A stretch of DNA of 64,000 nt from Cyanomargarita calcarea GSE-NOS-MK-12-04C. Its GTDB lineage: Bacteria > Cyanobacteriota > Cyanobacteriia > Cyanobacteriales > Nostocaceae. The number at the start of each line of letters is the position of its first letter. Positions within the stretch are counted from its first letter, which is position 1. The position numbers and the translations under genes were made by a program. A model generated the notes under the pieces. The model ran no database searches and was not told where the DNA came from. It worked only from the letters and a program-made list of their open reading frames with translations. The stretch covers positions 62,001 through 126,000 of the forward strand of contig JAHHGZ010000001.1 in the NCBI GenBank assembly GCA_019359595.1, in the 5' to 3' direction. Below are positions 28,832-36,925 of this stretch, piece after piece.

Positions 28832-29217
28832 CGCATTTCTTGCTAGATTCCCACACTTTAATTTGGTTTTTTAAAGGAGATACAAGATTGAGCGACCGAG
28901 TAAGAATTTTAATTGAAGATGAAAATAATCAAAAACTAATTAGTATTGTCACTGTGTGGGAACTCTCTATCAAACAAAGTATTGGTAAATTCACTTTTAC
29001 ACAGCCAATTAAAACGTTTATTGAGCAGCAATTAAAGATGAATGATTTTAATTTACTCAGTATAACTCTTGGCCATATAGATGGTATTACAACGCTCCCA
29101 TTACACCATCGTGACCCTTTTGATAGACTTTTAATTGCACAAGCGATGATTGAAAATATACCCATCGCCAGTGCTGATTCTGCATTTGATGCTTATTCAA
29201 TTCAGTGTATTTGGTGA
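28828..29217 (+). CDS. VapC-type PIN-domain toxin
   Basis: 129 residues from a GTG at 28828 inside the antitoxin stop (ATGTGA). The acidic PIN residues are visible: LLDSHTLIWFF (D7), a mid-protein Glu in VTVWELSIKQ, and DPFDRLLIAQA and ASADSAFDAY. The WELSIKQ/HHRDPFDRLL version is the common Phd-coupled VapC of cyanobacteria. It should be an RNase, intact here. Confidence 0.9.
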   Translation: MTHFLLDSHTLIWFFKGDTRLSDRVRILIEDENNQKLISIVTVWELSIKQSIGKFTFTQPIKTFIEQQLKMNDFNLLSITLGHIDGITTLPLHHRDPFDRLLIAQAMIENIPIASADSAFDAYSIQCIW

Positions 29218-29396
29218 TTTTCAGATATGAAAACGAAAACTATCTGATCCAATGAATGATACTCTCCCAAAATTTATTGCCAAAAATTGCCGAAAGTAAC
29301 CCACACACCAATGCTGACGGACTAATCTACGCTCTCTTGCAATTTTGGTATAACCAGGGTATAACTATAGGTGTAGTAACCACAACGAAGGTAGCT

Positions 29397-29633
29397 ATGA
29401 AAACTGCAATTTCACTTCCAGATTCGGTTTTTGAAGAAGCAGAAGCATTGGCTAAAGAATTAGGAGTATCACGCAGCGAGCTTTACACTCAAGCGTTGAT
29501 AGCCCACCTGCGGAAATACAACCGCAATCAAATTTTGAACAAACTAGATCGGATTTATTCTGAAGAGTCATCAGAATTAGATCCAGTGTTGGTTAAAATG
29601 CAATTTATGTCCCTACCACGTGAGAATTGGTAG
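29397..29633 (+). CDS. MazE/RHH-type antitoxin
   Basis: 78 residues from ATG 29397: MKTAISLPDSVFEEAEALAK then ELGVSRSELYTQAL, a ribbon-helix-helix antitoxin, with a C-terminal extension (SSELDPVLVKMQF) that should bind a MazF partner. The frame is open 47 codons upstream, but that part is not antitoxin-like. Its TAG shares one base with the GTG of the broken toxin. Confidence 0.85.
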   Translation: MKTAISLPDSVFEEAEALAKELGVSRSELYTQALIAHLRKYNRNQILNKLDRIYSEESSELDPVLVKMQFMSLPRENW

Positions 29634-29971
29634 TGTATCGCAAAGAAATTTGGTGGGCAAATTTGCCCGATCTAGTGAGTTCAGAGCCTGGGTATCGTCC
29701 CCCTGTTTTAATTGTTCAAGATGATACTTTTGCTTAAAGTCGTATCAGCACGGTAATTGTCCTGGTTATTACTTCAAACACAAAGTTAGCGGAAGCACCA
29801 GGCAATGTCTTGTTACCATGTAAAGCTACAGGTTTGCCGAAAGATTCTGTGGCTAATGTGTCTCAAATTTTGACTGTTGACAAAACGTTTTTGGCAGAGC
29901 GTGTTGGCTCGCTACCCGAACATTTACTAGAAGAAGTAGACGAAGGACTACGAGCAATTTTGTACCTCTAG
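29633..29971 (+). pseudogene. MazF/PemK-type toxin with an in-frame stop codon
   Basis: The GTG at 29633 opens a MazF-like frame (VYRKEIWWANLPD, GYRPPVLIVQDD). Codon 35 (29735-29737) is TAA, exactly where this family has Gln (CAA) in a stretch like TFxQSRISTVIV. Beyond it the same frame continues cleanly (SRISTVIVLVITSN, VANVSQILTVDKTFL) to TAG at 29971, 112 codons in all. One C-to-T change would explain it. The toxin should be inactive, leaving the antitoxin as an orphan. Confidence 0.8.
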
Positions 29972-30568
29972 CAACACCTCGCTTCCATTCCTGTGTTCGG
30001 TGCGATCGCACTCAAGCAACAGGTATTATTCTTGATTTAATGCTGGATTCGGCAACCGTTCAGATCAAAAGCCTAGTACAGGTCGGCAGAAATATAACTA
30101 CCATTTAAAACTTGAATTTAGTCCTCTTCAAGAGGAATGAGCGCTACTAGACAGCGATTTATAATCGCTGGCGGGTTAGGTATTAACAATCTTTTTGTTT
30201 ACTTGTGCCGTGTTGTACTAGTCTATAAAGACTTCTTTCTTTTACCTTTTACCTTGTTGTACTAGTACCACGGGCGCGTAAGTGAAAATAATATTCTGAA
30301 TACCGAACCCGCCAACGGTTATAAACCGCTGTCTAATAGCGTAAAACTTCCCTCCCCTTTGCAAGGGGAGGGTTAGGGTGGGGTTTTTGGAGATTTATAA
30401 CTAATTAGGCGGACATCATAATTATTTTCTTCGATTTATATGCTATATTAAAAAGGGGCAAGTTTATAAGCTAAGATTTAAAAATAAAATTCGATCGTTC
30501 CGCTCCGCTACACTAGGAAAGGGAAAATAAAAGAAGGGTAGAGGGCAAGAGGGCAAAAGTGTCAAGGG
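29972..30568. repeat. Gene-free stretch made of dispersed repeats
   Basis: Holds three repeat pieces: 30120-30180 with hairpins tcctcttcaagagga and cagcgatttataatcgctg; 30298-30340 (cccgccaacggttataaaccg), a relative in the opposite orientation, also related to 61945-62005; and 30348-30385 (cctcccctttgcaaggggagg). The sequence gttgtactagt occurs twice near 30213 and 30253. No gene. Confidence 0.65.
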
Positions 30569-31411
30569 CTAAAAAGTCCTCGACCAAACACCGCACACAA
30601 CCCGAAAACCAATATCAGCGTTATCGTTGCCGGCGAGGTCGTAGTCGCGAAAAGCAGAACGGCAGTTCCCAGGATTGTAGGGTCAAGAACCACCACGCAG
30701 CAGCCGATTTTGATTATCATTATCATCCCCTATCCACGCAGTTCCATCTGATGGGGCTTCTTCATAATTATTATGCCAATGGTCAGCACACCATTCCCAC
30801 ACATTACCATGCATATCGAACAGCCCGAAGGTATTAGCTATCCCGAAGCTACCCACAGGTGTAGTTTCTTCTCGATAGATTCCTTTAGACCCAGAACCAT
30901 AGGAACCGGACCATTCATATTCTTTGTTATCTGTACCTCGATAATTTGCTAGGTCAGTTGTAATCGTCTCACCAAAGTGGAATGGTGTAGTTGTGCCTGC
31001 ACGGCAAGAGTATTCCCACTCAGCTTCACTCGGTAGACGGTAGGGCCTGACAGTATACCGGGAGAGGCGATCGCAGAACTCATTAGCATCATACCAGGAA
31101 ACTGACTCAACTGGACGACTTTCTCCTTTAAATCTAGATGGATCAGGTTTGAGTTCGCGGTTTACTTGGGGGAAAGAGGCTACTGCTTGCCACTGTGCTT
31201 GGGTTACAGGATACTTTCCCATGCAGAAGGGGCTAATGGTTACTGGATGTTGAGGACGTTCATCATCACTACTGCCTTCTTCGGTTTCCGGTGCGCCCAT
31301 CATAAAATTACCACCGGGAATTAGTACCATTTCTAGTTGGACTTTATTACCCAAGTTTTCGATAAAATATTGTGCTGTCCCTTGGGAACGGTTAATGACT
31401 ATTTTCGCCAT
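30569..31411 (-). pseudogene. FGE/SUMF1 (C-type-lectin-fold) protein with a premature stop
   Basis: ATG at 31411. The frame reads through a formylglycine-generating-enzyme-like domain (QLEMVLIPGGNFMMGAPE, FCMGKYPVTQAQW, YRLPSEAEWEYSCRAG, FDMHGNVWEWCADHW) to RLLRGGS and a TGA at 30683-30685. The family has Trp there (RGGSW). In the same frame after the stop the domain continues (NCRSAFRDYDLAGND ... IGFRVVCG) to TAG at 30569. The 242-residue product would lack the last ~37 residues. It parallels the C-terminal domain of the vWA protein just upstream and looks like a duplicate of it. True FGE catalysis is unlikely; these domains mostly act as ligand-binding folds. Confidence 0.8.
30593..30690 (-). 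other. Candidate variable region (DGR-like) of the second FGE copy
   Basis: After RGGS the codons are almost all NNC or NNT (18 of 19 at variable positions), between fixed NCRSA and IGFRVVC. The aligned region of the vWA-FGE gene (31676-31765) differs mainly at first and second codon positions. This fits adenine-directed mutagenesis of AAC/AAT template codons. No template repeat is visible nearby. Confidence 0.5.
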
Positions 31412-31440
31412 TGCAATTTATATTTGGTCTATATTAATAG

Positions 31441-31546
31441 ATACCAATTCTATGTGAATATTCCCATACCCTAGAAGGGTAGGGCTATACAAACAAAGCT
31501 CACCTGCGTGGGCTAATTTCAATGCATCTTCATACAGAAATTATAT
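31441..31546. mobile_element. MITE-like repeat, copy 4
   Basis: 106 bp from ATACCAATTCTATGTG to CATACAGAAATTATAT, with the agctcacctgcgtgggct hairpin. It sits inside a duplicated copy of the trypco2/higB promoter. The uninterrupted version at 38985-39000 (tctatactaacgctt) shows where it entered. Confidence 0.8.
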
Positions 31547-31630
31547 AACGCTTAACGATACTAACGTGAAACGATAGAATTGTGATTGTTAGTTTTCAAT
31601 CTGAAGAGACAAAGCTTGTCTTTGAAGGCA
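31546..31630 (+). repeat. Duplicate of the higB promoter plus a truncated higB 5' end
   Basis: Two 16-bp direct repeats at 31546-31561 and 31562-31577 match those at 38994-39025. The GTG at 31582 starts MIVSFQSEETKLVFEG, nearly identical to the first 16 residues of HigB at 39030. Homology then ends and the frame continues into the tail of the convergent vWA-FGE gene. It is a non-functional toxin remnant carried with a duplicated promoter. Confidence 0.8.
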
Positions 31631-31651
31631 AAAGGACAAAAGCGTCAAGGA

Positions 31652-34246
31652 CTAAAGAGTCTTCGGCGGAAGACCGCAGACAACCCGAAAACCGATATAG
31701 GACTCATTGAAGGCGGAGTACCTGAAGCGGTAGGCAGAACGGCAGCTAGCAGGACGGTCGTTCCACGAACCACCGCGCAGCACCCGCATTTGATTATCAT
31801 TATCACCAGAAGATGACCATGCATTTCCTTCTGATGGCGCTCCTTTATAATTTTTATGCCAATAGTCAGCACACCATTCACACGTATTACCGTGCATATC
31901 ATATAACCCAAAGGCATTAGCTACTCCAAAGCTGCCTACTGGTGTTGTTTCCTGGCGATAAACTCCTTTTGAACCAGCCGCGTAAGTGACTTCACCATTA
32001 TAGTTAGCCAGTTCTGATATAATCGTCTCGCCAAAATGGAATGGCGTAGTTGTTCCCGCACGACAGGCGTATTCCCACTCAGCTTCACTCGGTAGACGGT
32101 AGGGCTTTTCAGTATACCGGGAGAGGCGATCGCAGAATTCACTAGCATCATACCAAGAAACTCGCTCAACAGGACGATTTGCACCTATAAATCTAGATGG
32201 ATCGGGATTAAGTTTGCGCTTTACTTGGGGGAGAGAGGCTACTGATTGCCATTGTGCTAGGGTTACAGGATACTTGCCCATACAAAAGGAGCTAATATTT
32301 ACTCTATGTTGAGGACTTTCACAACTTAAGCGCTCCAGTTCATTTTCTGGTGACCCCATCAGAAAACTGCCTTCAGGTATCAGCACCATTTCTAGCTGTA
32401 TTCCATTCCCTAAATCTTCGCTAAAGCGCGTAGCTCGCTGACGACTGGGCTTAACTCTCAATTCTGTTTCTCGTCCCAAAAAGCCCGATTTTTTCAGTTC
32501 AATGGTGGCTACTTCAAATTCAAAAGGTTGTAGGTTGGGGCCTGAAGATGGTTCTGTCTCATCTTCGATGGTGATTGTTGCGACTTCAAATTCAAAGGTT
32601 TGTATTGGTGGAAAGCCTTCAGTAAAACTGGGTGGTGCTGGAATCGGAGGCAGTAAGCGTAGTTCTAGGTCAGCGGCAAAACGGGCATAACTACCTCCCT
32701 GACGCTTGAGAACTTCTATGGCAACCCCAGCAAACGGTTGAGTCTGCTCTACTAACGCCGAATTAGATTGGGGATTTGTTAGGATAGCAATGAAGTCATC
32801 AAGTGATTTGCCCAGCCGTTCCTCGATCCACTTGGACAAAACCTTGAACGTGTCGGGTGCTGGTGTAGAGTCTAATAAAATCCCGCGAATTCCTTCGTCG
32901 TAAAATCTATACTCGATCTCATCAGGATGCGTATCTGCCTTGATAGAAGTTGCTAACCCGAACAGCCCACTGAGTAATACCTCTGCTACGTGTACTTGCT
33001 GGGATTGCGGTACCATAGCATCCTGAATTATTCGGATGACGGGCAAACTCACAACTGGGCACGCAGCCAACAGTCCAGCCAAGCGACGAGCTATTGAAGA
33101 AGAGAAGACTCGGAAACGTTGCACCCGTTCCTCCGAAGGTAGATCGACACTAATCGTCTCAATAAGATGAAAAGACGTTTGCTCAACAAGTGAAAATAGT
33201 AAACCTGGTGCCCGGATATTCCCTTTTCCTGCAACCATTTGGCTCCAAAGACTGGTAATCGGAGGTTCTAGGGTTAGTACGGGAACTTTAATGTCCCTAG
33301 AGGTCGTTTTACGCCAGCGATCGCGTCGGACAACTAACAACTTTTGGTTTGTCATTCCGGGAACCAGACTGTGTAACCGGACTTTTGGAACTTCAGACAG
33401 GGCTGTTCTGTCCCATAACGACTCTGGTAACATTTGTACCAGTGCCATTGGACCATGTTCTGCCCAAATTTTCAATGCAGTAGTTACAGTGCCAGATTGC
33501 CATAAGGTAGAAATGCAATCACTCACGACTAATATGAGACGCCGTCTTGTTGGATCGATCAGTTCTTCGGGACTGCGAGGGGCTTGATAATTTACTTGTG
33601 CCCTTAGTTTGGGATGTAAATACAGTTTGCCATTAGAATTAACATCCAAACTCCAAGTTCTGACATCCCGAAAGGCTCCAGTTTGCGCCAACAACCGTTG
33701 CAGTTCAATTACATGGCGTTGCCAGATTAGCATTGAAGGACTGGCATCTATAACCAAAGCTAACTCAAACCAAGGTTCCTGCTTTGGCTTGCGTTGAGGT
33801 AACCAAAGCCTTGTCTCTGCAAAGCATTGAACTGTCGCTTCTTCATCCAAGATCCATGACGTTTGAGAAGGAACTCGCTGCATTAGAGGACGGAGCGATC
33901 GCAGTAGTTCTCGTGAGTTGCGTATGGCTCTTGCATTCGGAACGGGAAAAGGAAGTGACTCTTGAGGCAAAGGAGATTTAGAAGGAGACTGGGGGGGTCG
34001 TGGATACAGGGGAGCCTTAGGAGGATTAGGTTTTACATCCGGATTTGATGAACCTGGATGCTGAGAACTATCAAGTTTATCGGTCGGCGAAGGTGTGTCA
34101 GGATTTGGCTTTAAAGGAGGTACAAAATTATAAGTTGGTGGTTTTTTTGTTGATTGCCACTGCAAGAGTGCCAGCCAAAGAATATCTGTAATTTCCTCTG
34201 CTGTGAGACCTAGCTCTTGTACTAGTTTAGCAATCAAGTCATCCAT
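31652..34246 (-). CDS. vWA-like protein with C-terminal FGE/C-type-lectin domain (ternary conflict system component)
   Basis: 864 residues. The N-terminal ~30 residues are helical, then a Pro-rich linker (35-110). A SAV_2336-like vWA region follows, with the metal-site DASPS at 167-171 and LILVVSDCISTLW; then a helical region; then an FGE/SUMF1 domain (~610-860) with YRLPSEAEWEYACRAG, DMHGNTCEWCADYW and VLRGGSW ... CRSA ... IGFRVVC. vWA-MoxR-VMAP triads are proposed NTP-driven conflict systems, in which vWA proteins carry sensor or effector domains. The lectin-like C-terminus is probably the ligand-sensing part. The ATG shares one base with the MoxR stop (TAATG), so translation is coupled. 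Confidence 0.82.
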   Translation of the reverse strand: MDDLIAKLVQELGLTAEEITDILWLALLQWQSTKKPPTYNFVPPLKPNPDTPSPTDKLDSSQHPGSSNPDVKPNPPKAPLYPRPPQSPSKSPLPQESLPFPVPNARAIRNSRELLRSLRPLMQRVPSQTSWILDEEATVQCFAETRLWLPQRKPKQEPWFELALVIDASPSMLIWQRHVIELQRLLAQTGAFRDVRTWSLDVNSNGKLYLHPKLRAQVNYQAPRSPEELIDPTRRRLILVVSDCISTLWQSGTVTTALKIWAEHGPMALVQMLPESLWDRTALSEVPKVRLHSLVPGMTNQKLLVVRRDRWRKTTSRDIKVPVLTLEPPITSLWSQMVAGKGNIRAPGLLFSLVEQTSFHLIETISVDLPSEERVQRFRVFSSSIARRLAGLLAACPVVSLPVIRIIQDAMVPQSQQVHVAEVLLSGLFGLATSIKADTHPDEIEYRFYDEGIRGILLDSTPAPDTFKVLSKWIEERLGKSLDDFIAILTNPQSNSALVEQTQPFAGVAIEVLKRQGGSYARFAADLELRLLPPIPAPPSFTEGFPPIQTFEFEVATITIEDETEPSSGPNLQPFEFEVATIELKKSGFLGRETELRVKPSRQRATRFSEDLGNGIQLEMVLIPEGSFLMGSPENELERLSCESPQHRVNISSFCMGKYPVTLAQWQSVASLPQVKRKLNPDPSRFIGANRPVERVSWYDASEFCDRLSRYTEKPYRLPSEAEWEYACRAGTTTPFHFGETIISELANYNGEVTYAAGSKGVYRQETTPVGSFGVANAFGLYDMHGNTCEWCADYWHKNYKGAPSEGNAWSSSGDNDNQMRVLRGGSWNDRPASCRSAYRFRYSAFNESYIGFRVVCGLPPKTL
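31659..31674 (-). repeat. Small perfect hairpin just after the candidate variable region
   Basis: GTCTTC-ggcg-GAAGAC, a 6-bp stem and 4-nt loop, at the very end of the vWA-FGE gene. In the phage BPP-1 DGR, a hairpin shortly after the IMH is needed for retrohoming. The second FGE copy lacks this hairpin. Confidence 0.5.
31676..31765 (-). other. Candidate variable repeat (DGR-like) of the vWA-FGE gene
   Basis: Between RGGSW and IGFRVVC the variable codons are AAC GAC CGT CCT GCT AGC and, after CRSA, TAC CGC TTC AGG TAC TCC and so on; 16 of 18 end in C or T. Fixed positions agree with the second FGE copy while variable ones differ. The pattern resembles DGR variable regions placed at the 3' end of C-type-lectin-fold genes. 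Confidence 0.55.
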
Positions 34247-35349
34247 TAGGGGTTTGGATCTGTATTACTTAGTGAAGTGAACAGTAAGTTTTTAAGAGAT
34301 TGAGTCTCCGCATTATGAGTTCGCAGAAAAACAGCATTGAGGAGTTGATCGGTTGCCAAATTGACTGCTTCGCGATCGCGCTTGCGAGCAAATTCAGCAA
34401 TTAAATCGGTAACCTGCTGTGCGATTTCTTGACCCAGATGTGCTTTGACAATGGTTCCAAGCTCTTCCTCAGTGGGTTTGGGCATTTTAACTTGCAAACA
34501 GCGTCGTAAGAAGGCAGGGGGAAAATCCCGTTCATCATTGCTGGTCATTACAATTAGTGGGAATGATTTGCACAAAACCTTACCACCTAGCAGGGGAAAA
34601 GTCCGGTCATCAGCAGTACCAACTACTACAGGCTTCTCATCCTGCTTGGCAAGGCGTTTGAGTACTGGGATTCCAAACTCTCCCTCTTCCAGTAAATTTA
34701 GCAGATCGTTTGGTAAATTGATATCGCTTTTATCGATTTCATCAATGAGCAAAACTCGTGGGTAAGGTGTGGGCAGAAAAGCAGTTCCCAGTGGCCCCAA
34801 GCGAATGAAGTCACCAATGTTGCTTTTAATGTCATCAGTTTGCGGCTGTTGCCCAGTTGCAGTTTCTTGTTGGATCGCCTGTAGCCGCCCTAAGGCATCA
34901 TACTGGTACAAGCCCTCTTCCAACGTAGAGCGTGTGGTGATGGGCCACTTCAGCAAAGGGCCTAGTTGCAACTCATAAGCGATCGCATAGGCCAACGAAG
35001 TTTTGCCAGTCCCCGGCCTTCCAGTAACTAATAGAGGACGGCGCAGATATAAGGCGGCATTAACTGCATCAATAATCTGCTCTTGTTGGGAGTCCAACCT
35101 GAAGGTTTTCCCTCGCATTTCATCACGGGAGGAATTCTCGTCAGCAGAATCCTTCTTAGAGGAATTCTCGTCGGGGATAAAAACACCCGGAAGTTTTTTC
35201 CAGTAGTCGGAGAAACTTTGATCTGAGTTTTTGGGGTCGATGTTGTGCTGGAACTGTCGCCACAGTGGGGGTGGTGGCAAGTCTTCTATTCTACCAAGTT
35301 GCTCACCATCCCCTCGGAAAATTCGCCAGTCTTGCTTTTCGCTACTCAT
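34246..35349 (-). CDS. MoxR-family AAA+ ATPase of the ternary conflict system
   Basis: 367 residues from ATG 35349 (MSSEKQDWRIF), with GGGAG upstream; the ATG overlaps the VMAP stop (ATGA). A TTG 15 bp earlier is less likely. After a variable N-terminus (1-80) comes the AAA+ core: Walker A GRPGTGKTS at 110-118, Walker B RVLLIDEIDK near 197-206, sensor 1 IVMTSNDERDFP and the Arg finger in AFLRRC. MoxR ATPases remodel vWA partners with metal sites, which is the gene immediately downstream. It should be the NTP-dependent switch of the system. Confidence 0.88.
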   Translation of the reverse strand: MSSEKQDWRIFRGDGEQLGRIEDLPPPPLWRQFQHNIDPKNSDQSFSDYWKKLPGVFIPDENSSKKDSADENSSRDEMRGKTFRLDSQQEQIIDAVNAALYLRRPLLVTGRPGTGKTSLAYAIAYELQLGPLLKWPITTRSTLEEGLYQYDALGRLQAIQQETATGQQPQTDDIKSNIGDFIRLGPLGTAFLPTPYPRVLLIDEIDKSDINLPNDLLNLLEEGEFGIPVLKRLAKQDEKPVVVGTADDRTFPLLGGKVLCKSFPLIVMTSNDERDFPPAFLRRCLQVKMPKPTEEELGTIVKAHLGQEIAQQVTDLIAEFARKRDREAVNLATDQLLNAVFLRTHNAETQSLKNLLFTSLSNTDPNP

Positions 35350-36884
35350 GCACTCATCTCCCAAAGTTGATTATTCTTCAAAAGCTGTTTGATCTGTCTT
35401 AAGCGTTGTGGTTCGTCACACAGAATTCCCAGATGATGTCCAAAATCTTGGTTATTACTCGTTTTAGCTGCTTTTCGTATTTTATCAACCTCTTTTAATA
35501 ACTGATTTGGGTTGCAGAGCATTTTTGAGTCTAGCAGTTGATCCATTTTTGAGCTTACATCAGATAAGTTGCATTGTCGCGACCACAAGACGATTGGCGT
35601 TCCTCCATTTAAAATGGACTTAAATAACGGGGTGAAATCGGTCGAGTTTTCCAGTATTTTACAGGTTGATATGCCGCAGGTAAGTTTTAGAGCAATCCGT
35701 TCAAATTCCTCTAAGCGCTCAGTTAGTGATTCCCAGTCACACCCAACAAGACAATCTAAATGTTCAATTTTTGTCTTGTTAGGGTTATGCGAAAATTTTT
35801 CCCATCTTTTGTGCAGTTCGTTCAACAGATAACTATCCTCCAGTCGATCAAGCGATCGCACGACAACTTGATGTTTTTTGCCAATTGCAATTTGACCAAA
35901 TCGGCTCAGATTAACTTTCCATTGCTCGACAGCTTCAGCTAAATACTCAAAAGGCAGGAAGAATTCGATAGTTAAATCATATGAGAAGCCTAGTTTATCT
36001 GTTTCATCGCCCAATTTTTTCTCTACCTGACAGACCCAATCCGACAAGCTTTCCTGAATTTTTTCATATGATGAAACAGGTTCTTTTAGAACGAGAAACT
36101 TCAATGAATCATCACTACTATTATTAATAGTGATAAATGAATTCACCTTAAAGGATTTTTGGGTTACCTGTGGACGCACAAAGATTAGTAAATTACCTTG
36201 AAGGCTAGTGATATTAGGCTTAGTAATATTCTTTCTTTTACTTGGCGGAACTGTCTCCAACCAACGAAAGAGATGCTCACTAGTTCTTTGATTTAGTTCT
36301 GTTTTACGTTGGAGATAAGTTACAAATTCAACTATGTAGGGAATACCATCTTTTTTACGATAATCTTTCAGTAACAGACCCAATACAATTAACCATCTCA
36401 CCGCAAGTGCCAGTTTTTCATTCTGTGTATCCTGCAATTGTTCAGCACGATGATCTGATATGTCAGGGACGGTCTGAACGCAACAATCCTTGACAACTGT
36501 AAAGTCTTGGTCTTCAAAATCTTTAAAAATATCGATTAGCGGGGTCAAAAGTTCAGGGGATAATAAATCCTTATCAATATCATCAAGCAATACAGGGAGC
36601 AATTCTTTAACGCAAATTCTTAATTCTGGATTACCTGGATTTCTTTTAGAGGCTGCAATAACCAGTTCTCTAAGTTTCCCTTGTTCTTTAGCCCATTCAA
36701 TGAGGTTGTGAACCTGCTCTTCATGGTTGTTGCCGTTAATAGTGTTAAGTGAAACCTCCAAATAATAATAAGTCATCATTCCAAGCTGGCTCTCATCTCT
36801 GTAAGCGCGCATCAGGGCCGTAAGTAGATTTTGTTGTTTCTCTCCTGCTAGTTTCGGATATTGGTTAGTCATAGGCGTTACCAT
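35346..36884 (-). CDS. EAD1-VMAP protein (adaptor of the ternary conflict system)
   Basis: 512 residues from ATG 36884; alternatives are GTG 36890 and ATG 36872 (MTNQYPKLAG). Residues ~10-85 are an effector-associated domain 1: LTALMRAYRDESQLGMMTYY then LIEWAKEQGKLRELVIAA and NPGNPELR. Residues ~230-505 match the VMAP C-terminal domain, with FFLPFEYLAEAVEQW, VVVRSLDRLEDSYLL and GTPIVLWSR. EAD1 domains self-associate, so this one should dock the EAD1 of the CHAT protein upstream, coupling the ATPase switch to the effector. It overlaps moxR by 4 bp. Confidence 0.8.
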   Translation of the reverse strand: MVTPMTNQYPKLAGEKQQNLLTALMRAYRDESQLGMMTYYYLEVSLNTINGNNHEEQVHNLIEWAKEQGKLRELVIAASKRNPGNPELRICVKELLPVLLDDIDKDLLSPELLTPLIDIFKDFEDQDFTVVKDCCVQTVPDISDHRAEQLQDTQNEKLALAVRWLIVLGLLLKDYRKKDGIPYIVEFVTYLQRKTELNQRTSEHLFRWLETVPPSKRKNITKPNITSLQGNLLIFVRPQVTQKSFKVNSFITINNSSDDSLKFLVLKEPVSSYEKIQESLSDWVCQVEKKLGDETDKLGFSYDLTIEFFLPFEYLAEAVEQWKVNLSRFGQIAIGKKHQVVVRSLDRLEDSYLLNELHKRWEKFSHNPNKTKIEHLDCLVGCDWESLTERLEEFERIALKLTCGISTCKILENSTDFTPLFKSILNGGTPIVLWSRQCNLSDVSSKMDQLLDSKMLCNPNQLLKEVDKIRKAAKTSNNQDFGHHLGILCDEPQRLRQIKQLLKNNQLWEMSA

Positions 36885-36925
36885 AGTCACAGAAAAATTC
36901 TATTTTTCATAAGTCGTAAAATTAA

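Noticed and set aside
30569-31411. Catalytic formylglycine-generating enzyme
   Set aside because: Only one Cys lies near the expected active-site pair and the context is a conflict system; a ligand-binding lectin fold is more likely.
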